From the NCBI GenBank assembly GCA_945929765.1, contig CAMEOL010000046.1:1-7732 (forward strand): a stretch of DNA of 7,732 nucleotides, given 5' to 3'. Source of the stretch: an uncultured Gemella sp. (GTDB lineage: Bacteria; Bacillota; Bacilli; Staphylococcales; Gemellaceae). A model generated the notes under the pieces. The model made no database searches, had not been told where the DNA came from, and saw only the letters and a list, made by a program, of their open reading frames with translations. Every line of letters starts with the position of its first letter. Position 1 is the stretch's first letter. A program made the position numbers and the translations under genes. Positions 1 through 6,473 of this stretch are shown one piece after another.

Positions 1-64
1 ACTCAAATCTTGTGCTTTATTTTGGACTAATTTTCCCTTTTGGGTCAGCCCCTAGACATAATTT

Positions 65-331
65 TTATTTTTTATATTTTTTATTTACTGCTTCTCGTAA
101 TAAGTATTCTATTTGGCCATTAATTGAACGTAAATCTTCTTCTGCCCATTTAGCTAAATCTTCCCATAAATTTGGTGCTAAACGAAGCAAAACTTGTTTT
201 TTTGCTTTTTCTTTTTCTTTTAATTCTTTTTGTTTTTCTTTTATTAGTTGTTCTTGTTTTTCCAGTTGTTTTAATTTATCAAGTAATTCCTTTTCTTTTT
301 TTAAAATTTGCTCTTCTGACAAATTATCCAT
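65..331 (-). CDS. Arc-type ribbon-helix-helix DNA-binding protein with N-terminal coiled coil
   Basis: An 88-residue protein in two parts. Residues about 5-45 are a highly charged Lys/Glu/Gln/Leu stretch that should form a coiled coil. Residues about 45-83 look like a ribbon-helix-helix fold: a short strand (QVLLRLAP), a helix rich in Trp and acidic residues, a turn at RSING, and a second helix (QIEYLLREAV). Arc/CopG-type proteins dimerise through the strand and bind tandem operator sites, usually to repress their own operon. The ATG at 331 lies one base past the TAA of the SPFH gene, so the two are probably translationally coupled. An in-frame GTG at 349 would add six residues and overlap the SPFH gene, but I see no convincing Shine-Dalgarno sequence for it. 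The pairing suggests the coiled coil may contact the SPFH partner, which is inference. The family call is fairly sure; the target genes are unknown. Confidence 0.82.
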   Translation of the reverse strand: MDNLSEEQILKKEKELLDKLKQLEKQEQLIKEKQKELKEKEKAKKQVLLRLAPNLWEDLAKWAEEDLRSINGQIEYLLREAVNKKYKK

Positions 332-332
332 T

Positions 333-1262
333 TTAATATATAGTTCCACTATTTACAACTGGTTGGGCTTCTTTATTACCACATAGAACTACTAATAAAT
401 TACTAACCATAGCCGCTTTTCTTTCATCATCTAAAACTACAACATTATCTTTATCTAGTTGCTCAAGTGCTGCATTTACCATACCTACTGCACCTTCTAC
501 TATTTTTTTACGAGCTGCAATTATAGCTGTTGCTTGTTGTCGTTGTAACATTGCCGCTGCAATTTCTTCTGCATAAGATAAATCTGTAATTCTAACATCT
601 TCAATAATGATACCTGCGTCTTCTACTCGCATTTGTAATTCATCACGCATTTTATCTGCAATTTCTTGTGAACTACCACGAAGAGTTTGTTCACATTGTC
701 CAATTTCCTCTTCATCTTCAAAATGATCATACGGATATAATCTTGCAATATTTCTTATAGTAGATTCTGATTGAATGTTTAAATAATCATTGTAATTTTC
801 TACAGAAAAAACAGCTTTAGTAGGATTTACTACTCTCCAAATCACTACTGCTCCAACTAAAATAGGATTTCCTAATAAATCATTTACTTTTTGTTTTGGA
901 CTATTTGAAGTCATAGTTTTTAATGAAATTTTTCTATTAACTCCAAAATTAGTTTTTAATGCAGAAGTTGCAAAAGGATTTACATAAAAGTAACCTGCTT
1001 TATTTATAGTTCCATAATATTTTCCAAATAAAGTTAATACTAATGCCGTATTCGGGCTAACTATTTTAAAACCTGGCAATATAAATATCGTTGCTGAACA
1101 TAATATTATACTACTTATTAATATTATATTACTTTTTTCAGCAATAGAATAATAAATTCCAAAAGAGCCTAATCCTATTAACATTAACAATACAGCTAAC
1201 ATTAAAAACCCACTAACAGGATTAATTATTTTTTCTTCTATATATTTTTTTGAATTACTCAT
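333..1262 (-). CDS. SPFH/band-7 domain membrane protein
   Basis: A 309-residue member of the stomatin/prohibitin/flotillin/HflK superfamily. These proteins sit on the inner face of the membrane, form large oligomers and organise membrane domains or proteases. Two N-terminal hydrophobic segments are visible (about 15-39 and 44-65). The SPFH domain follows (about 66-225), beginning IVSPNTALVLTLFGKYYG and including GYFYVNPF and ITDLSYAEEIAAAML. Next comes the helical QRQQATAII region (about 240-270), a coiled assembly segment typical of the family, and a short tail ending VVNSGTIY. The start is firm: AAAGGAGGA at 1271-1279 is well placed before the ATG at 1262. It is the first gene of an operon with the RHH gene. 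No NfeD partner, the usual companion of flotillin-like proteins, is seen. The exact role and any client protein are unknown. Confidence 0.92.
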   Translation of the reverse strand: MSNSKKYIEEKIINPVSGFLMLAVLLMLIGLGSFGIYYSIAEKSNIILISSIILCSATIFILPGFKIVSPNTALVLTLFGKYYGTINKAGYFYVNPFATSALKTNFGVNRKISLKTMTSNSPKQKVNDLLGNPILVGAVVIWRVVNPTKAVFSVENYNDYLNIQSESTIRNIARLYPYDHFEDEEEIGQCEQTLRGSSQEIADKMRDELQMRVEDAGIIIEDVRITDLSYAEEIAAAMLQRQQATAIIAARKKIVEGAVGMVNAALEQLDKDNVVVLDDERKAAMVSNLLVVLCGNKEAQPVVNSGTIY

Positions 1263-1286
1263 AAATAATTCCTCCTTTTGTTGACA

Positions 1287-1323
1287 TCGATTTCATATGA
1301 TATCATAATGATATCATAACGAT
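1287..1323. promoter_or_regulatory. Tandem palindromic operator array (ATGATATCAT) of the SPFH-RHH operon
   Basis: Two perfect copies of the 10-base palindrome ATGATATCAT lie at 1297-1306 and 1308-1317, 11 bases centre to centre, about one helical turn. A degenerate copy abuts them at 1287-1296 (TCGATTTCAT, 7 of 10 matches), and a single half-site follows at 1319-1323 (ACGAT). The upstream-most perfect copy, in the sense of transcription, overlaps the -10 box. Tandem short sites across a promoter are the usual operator form for RHH repressors, and the operon encodes one. The sites are seen directly; assigning them to that protein is inference. Confidence 0.68.
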
Positions 1324-1336
1324 AGATATTTGTCAA
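1308..1336 (-). promoter_or_regulatory. Sigma-A-type promoter of the SPFH-RHH operon
   Basis: On the minus strand a perfect -35 box TTGACA (1336-1331) is followed by a 17-base spacer and the -10 box TATCAT (1313-1308), which matches TATAAT in five of six positions. The start codon is about 46 bases downstream of the -10 box. The -10 box lies inside one of the ATGATATCAT palindromes, so a protein bound there should block RNA polymerase. Confidence 0.75.
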
Positions 1337-1346
1337 TTAATAAAAT

Positions 1347-1386
1347 AAAAATGTAGCCTACAAAATAAATTGTAAACTACATTTTT
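1347..1386 (-). terminator. Intrinsic terminator after the MFS transporter gene
   Basis: A perfect 10-base inverted repeat, AAAAATGTAG at 1347-1356 and CTACATTTTT at 1377-1386, encloses a second stem (TACAA at 1359-1363 with TTGTA at 1369-1373) around a six-base loop, separated by a two-base internal bulge. Read on the minus strand, the 3' arm ends in five T residues, then A and four more T residues. It lies about 58 bases past the transporter stop codon and before the SPFH promoter, so it separates the two minus-strand units. The arms are A/T-rich at both ends, so it could also stop plus-strand transcripts. Confidence 0.8.
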
Positions 1387-1444
1387 AATTAATTTCTTGT
1401 AAAATATCTTTAAGTATTTCGGTAAGTATAGAATACTCAAGTAT

Positions 1445-2686
1445 TTATTTTTCTGTAACTCTTAATTTCACAATAATCATGCTAACTAAAGTTAATATTA
1501 GAGCTATAAGAAATATTGATTTCCCTTGACTAAATCCTAATAAACCATTTTTTACGTGACGAGCTATCCAAACATAGACATAATCTCCATAATAGATACC
1601 TAAAGCAAAGAAAGCCTGGTATATTCCCATACTTATACTTCTATACTCCTTGTCAAAATATTGCATAGCCATAGCAATTAGCAAGTTATACACTCCTCCA
1701 TAGAATAGTCCGTTAAATATATAACTAATATAAACTATATATGGGTTATTAACATAAAGAACAATAACAAAGAAAATAATCGCTGATGAAAACGACATTA
1801 ATAATGTTTTTTGTATACCAAATTTTTTAGCAAAATATGTACCTACTAGTATCCCTGCTATTAACTGTGGTAAAGCAAATACTGTATCCATATATGCTAA
1901 CATTAAAGGAGACATTTTTAATTCCACTTTACTATAAGTCAACATATTAGCACCACTTGTAGAAAATTTAATAAATGATACTAGTAACGCTAAGAAGCAC
2001 ATAATTAAAAAACTCCTATGACGAATTACTACCCTAACTTTATCGCGAGAAAAAATACGCTCTTTAGGAACATAATCTTTCATTTTAAAGCTCAATAGAA
2101 ATGTTGCCAACGAAATAATACCAGCTACTAACCACATATAATTATATTGTTTATAATCACTATGTGTAAAAATATACTGGATAGGCGCCGCAACAAATTC
2201 TGCTAGTAATGGTGCTGCTGATAATATAGATACCGATACTGCCGCTTGTTCTTTTGCAAAAGTTTCTGAAAAAATAACATTAAACATTGCTATCATTGTT
2301 GCACCTAACCCCATAGCTAACGAAGAAAAGTACAATGTATTATAACCGGCATTATAAAAAACTAATATTGATGACAACGTTAAAACAAATAACGCTATTT
2401 GGATAAATACCTTTCTTTTCTTTACTACATCACTTATAAAGAACATCGGCAATCTTACAAACAAACTCATCAATCCATAGCCTGCTGCTATTTGTGCAGC
2501 AACTTCTGCTGATAAAGCTAATCCTCCTTGCTCTATAGGTGTTATTGCATAAAGCTTCCTATAAGCTCTAATAATACTTATTGCTGACCAAAATAACACT
2601 AATATCCAAAATATAGTTATTTGATCACGAGATAATTTATACTTTTTCGTTAAAAATATAACTATCCCAAAAATTATAAAAATCAT
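1445..2686 (-). CDS. Major facilitator superfamily transporter
   Basis: A 413-residue polytopic membrane protein with the 12-segment MFS layout at about 24-42, 61-84, 93-111, 115-140, 148-173, 183-200, 226-243, 262-285, 292-311, 316-341, 351-373 and 389-407. After the second core segment, RLPMFFISDVVKKRK resembles MFS motif A (Asp followed by basic residues in the first cytoplasmic loop). A longer cytoplasmic loop near 200-225 (KMKDYVPKERIFSRDKVR) separates the two six-helix halves, as is usual. The substrate cannot be told; drug, sugar or metabolite export are all possible. An extra hydrophobic stretch at residues 1-13 is too short to cross the membrane from the ATG used here. The ATG at 2686 also lacks a nearby Shine-Dalgarno sequence. 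An upstream in-frame ATT at 2710, correctly spaced from AGAAAGGG, would add eight residues and complete that helix. The gene appears monocistronic. Confidence 0.9.
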   Translation of the reverse strand: MIFIIFGIVIFLTKKYKLSRDQITIFWILVLFWSAISIIRAYRKLYAITPIEQGGLALSAEVAAQIAAGYGLMSLFVRLPMFFISDVVKKRKVFIQIALFVLTLSSILVFYNAGYNTLYFSSLAMGLGATMIAMFNVIFSETFAKEQAAVSVSILSAAPLLAEFVAAPIQYIFTHSDYKQYNYMWLVAGIISLATFLLSFKMKDYVPKERIFSRDKVRVVIRHRSFLIMCFLALLVSFIKFSTSGANMLTYSKVELKMSPLMLAYMDTVFALPQLIAGILVGTYFAKKFGIQKTLLMSFSSAIIFFVIVLYVNNPYIVYISYIFNGLFYGGVYNLLIAMAMQYFDKEYRSISMGIYQAFFALGIYYGDYVYVWIARHVKNGLLGFSQGKSIFLIALILTLVSMIIVKLRVTEK

Positions 2687-2719
2687 TAAAACAGATAATA
2701 ATACTTTAATTTTTCTCTA

Positions 2720-2727
2720 CCCTTTCT
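2720..2727 (-). promoter_or_regulatory. Shine-Dalgarno sequence of the MFS gene, pointing to an ATT start
   Basis: AGAAAGGG on the minus strand ends at 2720 and is followed by nine bases and then an in-frame ATT codon at 2710-2708. The first in-frame ATG (2686) is 33 bases from this element, too far for normal initiation, and nothing else purine-rich of this quality lies between. The reading frame is open from a TAG at 2719-2717 down to the ATG, with no ATG, GTG or TTG codon in it. Confidence 0.6.
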
Positions 2728-2749
2728 AAAATGTATTTTGCACTCACCT

Positions 2750-2779
2750 ATTATAACAAAGAAAAAACAACAATAGCAA
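2750..2779 (-). promoter_or_regulatory. Extended -10 promoter of the MFS gene
   Basis: On the minus strand TATAAT (2755-2750) is preceded by TG one base upstream, giving an extended -10 box (TGTTATAAT). A weaker -35 box, TTGCTA (2779-2774), sits 18 bases away. The Shine-Dalgarno sequence follows 22 bases after the -10 box. Confidence 0.65.
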
Positions 2780-2845
2780 CAATTAGCACTAATTTCTGAA
2801 ATTTTTATAACTAACTTATAATTTAAAAAATTAATTATCCTATTT

Positions 2846-2855
2846 ATGATATCAT
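2846..2855. promoter_or_regulatory. Third copy of the ATGATATCAT palindrome, at the comFA promoter
   Basis: A perfect copy of the same 10-base palindrome found twice at the SPFH operon promoter ends directly against the -35 box of the comFA promoter (TTTACA from 2856). It lies in the divergent region between the MFS gene and comFA. Whether the RHH protein or another factor binds it is inference; its place next to the -35 box would fit either activation or repression. Confidence 0.5.
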
Positions 2856-2885
2856 TTTACAGCTATTTTTCATTTTTGATATAAT
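2856..2885 (+). promoter_or_regulatory. Sigma-A-type promoter of the comFA-comFC operon
   Basis: The -35 box TTTACA (2856-2861), an 18-base spacer and a perfect -10 box TATAAT (2880-2885) are seen, with an extended -10 TG one base upstream (TGATATAAT). It lies 41 bases before the comFA start codon. The sequence looks like a housekeeping promoter; I do not see the streptococcal cin-box (TACGAATA) used by ComX. Confidence 0.75.
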
Positions 2886-2926
2886 AAAGGTAACGATAAT
2901 TACATATTTAATAAGGGAGTGAAATT

Positions 2927-4429
2927 ATGTTTTATCAAGAAAAATCTGAATTTATAGACGCACTCTATTATATTTATTTTTCAACTTACAGTAATGAAGT
3001 TAAAAAGAATTTATTAGAAGATATATATTTAGAATATATACACTTTAAAGAATATAATAAAGACTTCGAAGAAATTTACGCGGAATTAACTACAAAAAAC
3101 TTCTCTAAAGCTATTGACGATAACTTTATCGACACGCACAACGGTAAATTGCTTACAATAAAATATTTAAATTTCAAAAAAATAAAAATCCACAATCTTT
3201 TAACAAAAGACTACACCAAACTAATATTACCATTTGAAAATAATAAGTGTAATATTTGTGGAAATAGTAAATATGTATTCAAATACAAAAATAGCTTTTC
3301 AAAAGAAGTAACATATTGTAAAAAATGCTTGAATTTTGGAATTAGCGACAATATTAATTATAGAATACATTTAGACAAAAAAACTAACGTAGATTACTCT
3401 AAAATATACTATCCAAAAGTAACCTTAAGCGACCCTCAAAAAGAAATATCAGAAGAATTGTTCAAATCCGTAGCAAATAATGAAAATTCGTTAGTGTGGG
3501 CTGTCTGCGGAGCAGGAAAAACAGAAATTGTTTACAGAACAATTCTAGAAAACTTAAAATTAGAAAAAAGAATCTGTTTGGCAATTCCTAGAAAAGATGT
3601 TGTTAAAGAATTATCTCAAAGACTAATTAAAGACTTCCAAATAGAAATAAATATTTTGCATGGCGACGAAAAAACTATTACAAATAGCAATCTCTACATT
3701 ATGACTACACACCAATTAGTACATTATTTTAAATTTTTTGATTTAATTATTGTAGATGAGGTTGATGCTTTCCCCTATAACGGTGATGAAGTTCTTGAAT
3801 ACAGTGTTCATAACGCTTTAAAGGATAACTGTCCCCTAGTTTTTCTTTCTGCAACACCATCAAAAAAAATCAAAAAATTCGTTGATAATATTTTCAAACT
3901 ACCTATTCGCTATCATCGAAACTTACTACCACTTCCTAAAATCGTAAAATACAAATATAACATTAAAAAAATTGCTCAACAGTTAGATAATTTCTTAAAA
4001 ACTGTTCTTTCAAAAAAACGTCGTGCCCTTGTATTCGTCCCTACTATCGAACTAGTAGATGAAGTTGTAGCAACCCTTAAAACTAAATATCCAACTGTAG
4101 CTGGCGTTAGTAGTAAAGACAAATTACGTGCAGAAAAAATTGAAAAAATGCATAAATGGGAGATAGATATCCTTGTAACTACAACTATATTAGAAAGAGG
4201 TGTGACTTTTGACTATTTAGACGTCTATGTTGTCAATGCCGATCATAATCATTTTACAAAAGAAGCACTAATACAAATAGCAGGACGTGTTGGAAGAAAA
4301 GATTATGACCCTACAGGCAATATAATATTTGCTGCTGAACAAAAAACAAAAGCAATACGAGAAGCTATTAAAGAAATAAATACAATGAACGAACTAGCTA
4401 AATATAGAAAGTTGGTGAAAAAACAATGA
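2927..4429 (+). CDS. comFA: Late competence protein ComFA, DEAD/DEAH-type DNA helicase/translocase
   Basis: A 500-residue cytoplasmic ATPase of the competence machinery. ComFA works on single-stranded DNA as it enters through the ComEC channel. The N-terminal part carries a four-cysteine zinc site (Cys108, Cys111, Cys131, Cys134), characteristic of ComFA. The first helicase lobe has Walker A GAGKT (195-199), the DEAD-box motif in the form DEVD (277-280) and motif III SAT (308-310). The second lobe has TTTILERGVTF (418-428) and the motif VI arginines QIAGRVGR (450-457). All key motifs are intact, so the protein should be active. The start is supported by AAGGGAG (2913-2919), seven bases from the ATG. 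Its stop overlaps the start of comFC by four bases (ATGA), so the two should be made together, as in other Bacillota. Length is close to the family norm. Confidence 0.97.
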   Translation: MFYQEKSEFIDALYYIYFSTYSNEVKKNLLEDIYLEYIHFKEYNKDFEEIYAELTTKNFSKAIDDNFIDTHNGKLLTIKYLNFKKIKIHNLLTKDYTKLILPFENNKCNICGNSKYVFKYKNSFSKEVTYCKKCLNFGISDNINYRIHLDKKTNVDYSKIYYPKVTLSDPQKEISEELFKSVANNENSLVWAVCGAGKTEIVYRTILENLKLEKRICLAIPRKDVVKELSQRLIKDFQIEINILHGDEKTITNSNLYIMTTHQLVHYFKFFDLIIVDEVDAFPYNGDEVLEYSVHNALKDNCPLVFLSATPSKKIKKFVDNIFKLPIRYHRNLLPLPKIVKYKYNIKKIAQQLDNFLKTVLSKKRRALVFVPTIELVDEVVATLKTKYPTVAGVSSKDKLRAEKIEKMHKWEIDILVTTTILERGVTFDYLDVYVVNADHNHFTKEALIQIAGRVGRKDYDPTGNIIFAAEQKTKAIREAIKEINTMNELAKYRKLVKKQ

Positions 4430-5019
4430 ATTGTCCGTTTTGTAATAAATATACTAATAATAAATTAAATTTTGCTACCTTGTTTTCAAAAAATGAGAAC
4501 CAATATTGCTCTAATTGCCAAAAATTTCTTTCACTAACTGAAGAAACATTTGAAAACTACAAATTGAATTATTTTGCGAAATATGAAGACATTAAAAATG
4601 TAATTTACGATATTAAATATTTTAAGGATGTCGAACAAGCAAAAAAATTCGAACAACTATTTGCTATATATTTTAAAAAAAATAGTTTTGATTTAATTAC
4701 TATAGCACCGACAAATAAAACTAGAGAAGCAATTAGGGGGTTTAATCACACTGAAATAATTTGTTCCCTGTGTAAAATTAAATTTGATAATATTTTTTTT
4801 AGTACTTACCGACCAAAACAAGCTAAAATACATAATACAAGAGAATTACACAAAGTAATTATAAAAGAACAATACATAGTTAAAGTTCAACAAGCAAAAA
4901 CTCTACTTATAATTGACGATATCTTTACTAGTGGAAAAACTATGCTATCTCTAGCTCAAGCAATTAAAAATATAAATCCAACTATAGAAATAACGTTCCT
5001 TACATTAGCTAAAGCGTAA
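4426..5019 (+). CDS. comFC: Competence protein ComFC, ComF/phosphoribosyltransferase-fold family
   Basis: A 197-residue protein of the ComF/GntX family. It acts with ComFA in getting transforming single-stranded DNA into the cytoplasm; its phosphoribosyltransferase fold has no proven reaction. A zinc-ribbon is visible at the N terminus (Cys3, Cys6, Cys28, Cys31). The family block RGFNHTE is at 104-110. The PRPP-binding signature LLIIDDIFTSGKT lies at 160-172, with the two acidic residues and the TSGKT loop kept. RPKQAKIHNTRE (129-140) matches the family's conserved basic segment. The start codon overlaps the comFA stop by four bases, with only a weak GGTG element upstream, so translation is probably coupled. 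It is somewhat shorter than the roughly 240-residue Bacillus protein but lacks no recognised motif. No further competence gene follows; the next gene is convergent. Confidence 0.94.
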   Translation: MNCPFCNKYTNNKLNFATLFSKNENQYCSNCQKFLSLTEETFENYKLNYFAKYEDIKNVIYDIKYFKDVEQAKKFEQLFAIYFKKNSFDLITIAPTNKTREAIRGFNHTEIICSLCKIKFDNIFFSTYRPKQAKIHNTRELHKVIIKEQYIVKVQQAKTLLIIDDIFTSGKTMLSLAQAIKNINPTIEITFLTLAKA

Positions 5020-5113
5020 TTTCGAAAATTAATTTTGTTAAAAGTCTATAAAATAGCTACGAAATATTTATTATTATTCATAATTTATATCGTTCTAATT
5101 TTGTAATTCTATC

Positions 5114-5149
5114 TTCATAGTATATTAACTATTTATATCTAACTATGAA
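5114..5149. repeat. Perfect 8-base inverted repeat between the convergent comFC and kinase genes
   Basis: TTCATAGT (5114-5121) and ACTATGAA (5142-5149) are exact inverted copies separated by 20 bases. The element sits in the 160-base gap between two convergent genes, where a bidirectional terminator would be expected. The loop is long and there is no T-run after either arm, so it is not a canonical intrinsic terminator. It could instead be a protein-binding site or simply chance in AT-rich DNA. I see no better terminator in this gap. Confidence 0.35.
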
Positions 5150-5179
5150 CATATCGAAAATAATATCTACTATCATTTT

Positions 5180-6448
5180 TTAATTATTTGAATTAATAAT
5201 TATTTTTTGAATAAGAAGTTTATTTTGAATATTAGTTTCTAAAAATACATTGTCATATTTATTCATTATTTCTTTATAATTTATAAGACCTACTCCTCTG
5301 TTCTTACCTTTAGTAGACAATCTATTATAAAAAATATCATTTATATTATTAATATTGTTTTCAGAAATAGCATTCTCTACAACTATTAATATATGATTAT
5401 TTAATTTTGATATTAGCAAAGTCATATTTTTATTGTTTTTTAGATTCTCATTTTCTTCTATAGCATTATCTAGTAATATACCTATAGCACGACAAATATC
5501 TATTTCGTTAATATTATAAAAATTATCAATTTTATAAGGGATATCTATATTAAAAGTAATTTTTTTATTATTTGCGCTTATTATTTTATTATAAATAAGT
5601 CCTTTTAAACTTATTACTTCTAAATTTTTCAAAGTATTAATTCTAAAAAAATTATCATTCAGCATATCGTTATAAGGGATGATATTATTATTGAAATAAT
5701 GTTCTAGTGCATCTATATCTTTGTTTTTAATATAGTAGCTGATAGATGAAATAATATTTTTATAATCATGTTTGAATTTTTGCATATCTCTATTTACAAT
5801 TTCAATTTGCTTAGTATAATTTTTAAAATTCTCTATATTTATTTTTTCTGTTTGAATTTTATTTTTTTCGATAATTAACTTAACAATGGATATTAGTATA
5901 ACAACTAATATTATTTGAGCAAAAAGAAGTATCGGTACTATATCAATCGTCATTTTTTTATTTTTTATTGAGAAAAATATATTAAAAATGATATTAATAC
6001 ATAAATAATATAATAAAAAGTAGCGTTCTATTTTAAAAGTTATATAATCAAAATTATATTTTTTTAATATAGATTTAAAAATAATTGTCAAAGAACATAT
6101 TATTATAATTGCCTGTAGATATAACAATATATATTTTAACGAAGAATACGAAAAATATGTCGGTAATTTGTTACTTACTAAGTTGAAATAAAGATCAACA
6201 ATTCCCCAACTTATTATTAGTTTGGTAAGAAGTAATTTTTTTTGATTGTTTTTGTGTAATAAATAAACAATTATAATTAACAACTCACTTATAGGTAGAT
6301 TAAATTTAATAAATGTTAAATTTAATAGAGTTATTATAATTACTGAAATAAAAGATTTTATAAAATTTATTTTAAGTTCTGCTATGTAATAAAATATTAT
6401 TATCATAATACAATATTTTATTAATAAATCTATTACTTGTATTTCCAT
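5180..6448 (-). CDS. AgrC/ComD/BlpH-type peptide-sensing histidine kinase (GHKL ATPase)
   Basis: A 422-residue sensor kinase of the HPK10 group, which detects secreted peptides. The N-terminal half is a membrane domain with about six or seven hydrophobic segments between residues 9 and 193. A coiled linker (about 195-225) leads to the phosphoacceptor box QKFKHDYKN, with His227. The ATPase domain shows the N box with LLDNAIEE (Asn328 chelating Mg) and a glycine-rich lid KGKNRGVGL (380-388). The separate DxG (G1) box is degenerate, as is usual in this group. It is the second gene after the LytTR regulator, 25 bases downstream, with a strong AGGGGGA (6460-6454) five bases before the ATG. The gene is very rich in Ile, Asn and Lys and looks more AT-rich than the SPFH gene. 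No pheromone precursor or AgrB-like processing gene lies in the next 160 bases, so the ligand is unknown. Confidence 0.9.
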   Translation of the reverse strand: MEIQVIDLLIKYCIMIIIFYYIAELKINFIKSFISVIIITLLNLTFIKFNLPISELLIIIVYLLHKNNQKKLLLTKLIISWGIVDLYFNLVSNKLPTYFSYSSLKYILLYLQAIIIICSLTIIFKSILKKYNFDYITFKIERYFLLYYLCINIIFNIFFSIKNKKMTIDIVPILLFAQIILVVILISIVKLIIEKNKIQTEKINIENFKNYTKQIEIVNRDMQKFKHDYKNIISSISYYIKNKDIDALEHYFNNNIIPYNDMLNDNFFRINTLKNLEVISLKGLIYNKIISANNKKITFNIDIPYKIDNFYNINEIDICRAIGILLDNAIEENENLKNNKNMTLLISKLNNHILIVVENAISENNINNINDIFYNRLSTKGKNRGVGLINYKEIMNKYDNVFLETNIQNKLLIQKIIINSNN

Positions 6449-6473
6449 AAAAGTCCCCCTTAATATATTCTGT

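Noticed and set aside
31..54. GC-rich patch (CCCTTTTGGG and GGGTCAGCCC) as a terminator after the RHH gene
   Set aside because: Only 3-base stems form, they are mutually exclusive, and there is no T-run on the minus strand. I cannot call the end of this operon.
12..386. Plus-strand 124-residue reading frame opposite the RHH gene
   Set aside because: It is a Phe/Ser-rich reverse shadow of the Lys/Glu-rich coiled coil, has no Shine-Dalgarno sequence, and runs into the 3' end of the SPFH gene on the other strand.
2927..5019. Reading comFA as a generic RecG/PriA-type helicase
   Set aside because: The four-Cys zinc site upstream of the ATPase lobe and the overlap with a ComF-family gene identify ComFA specifically.
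5020..5179. Pheromone precursor downstream of the kinase on the minus strand
   Set aside because: The minus-strand frames begin MIVDIIFDM (15 residues), MKIELQN and MNNNKYF (11 residues). None has a double-glycine leader, an AgrD-like Cys with an acidic tail, or a good ribosome binding site.
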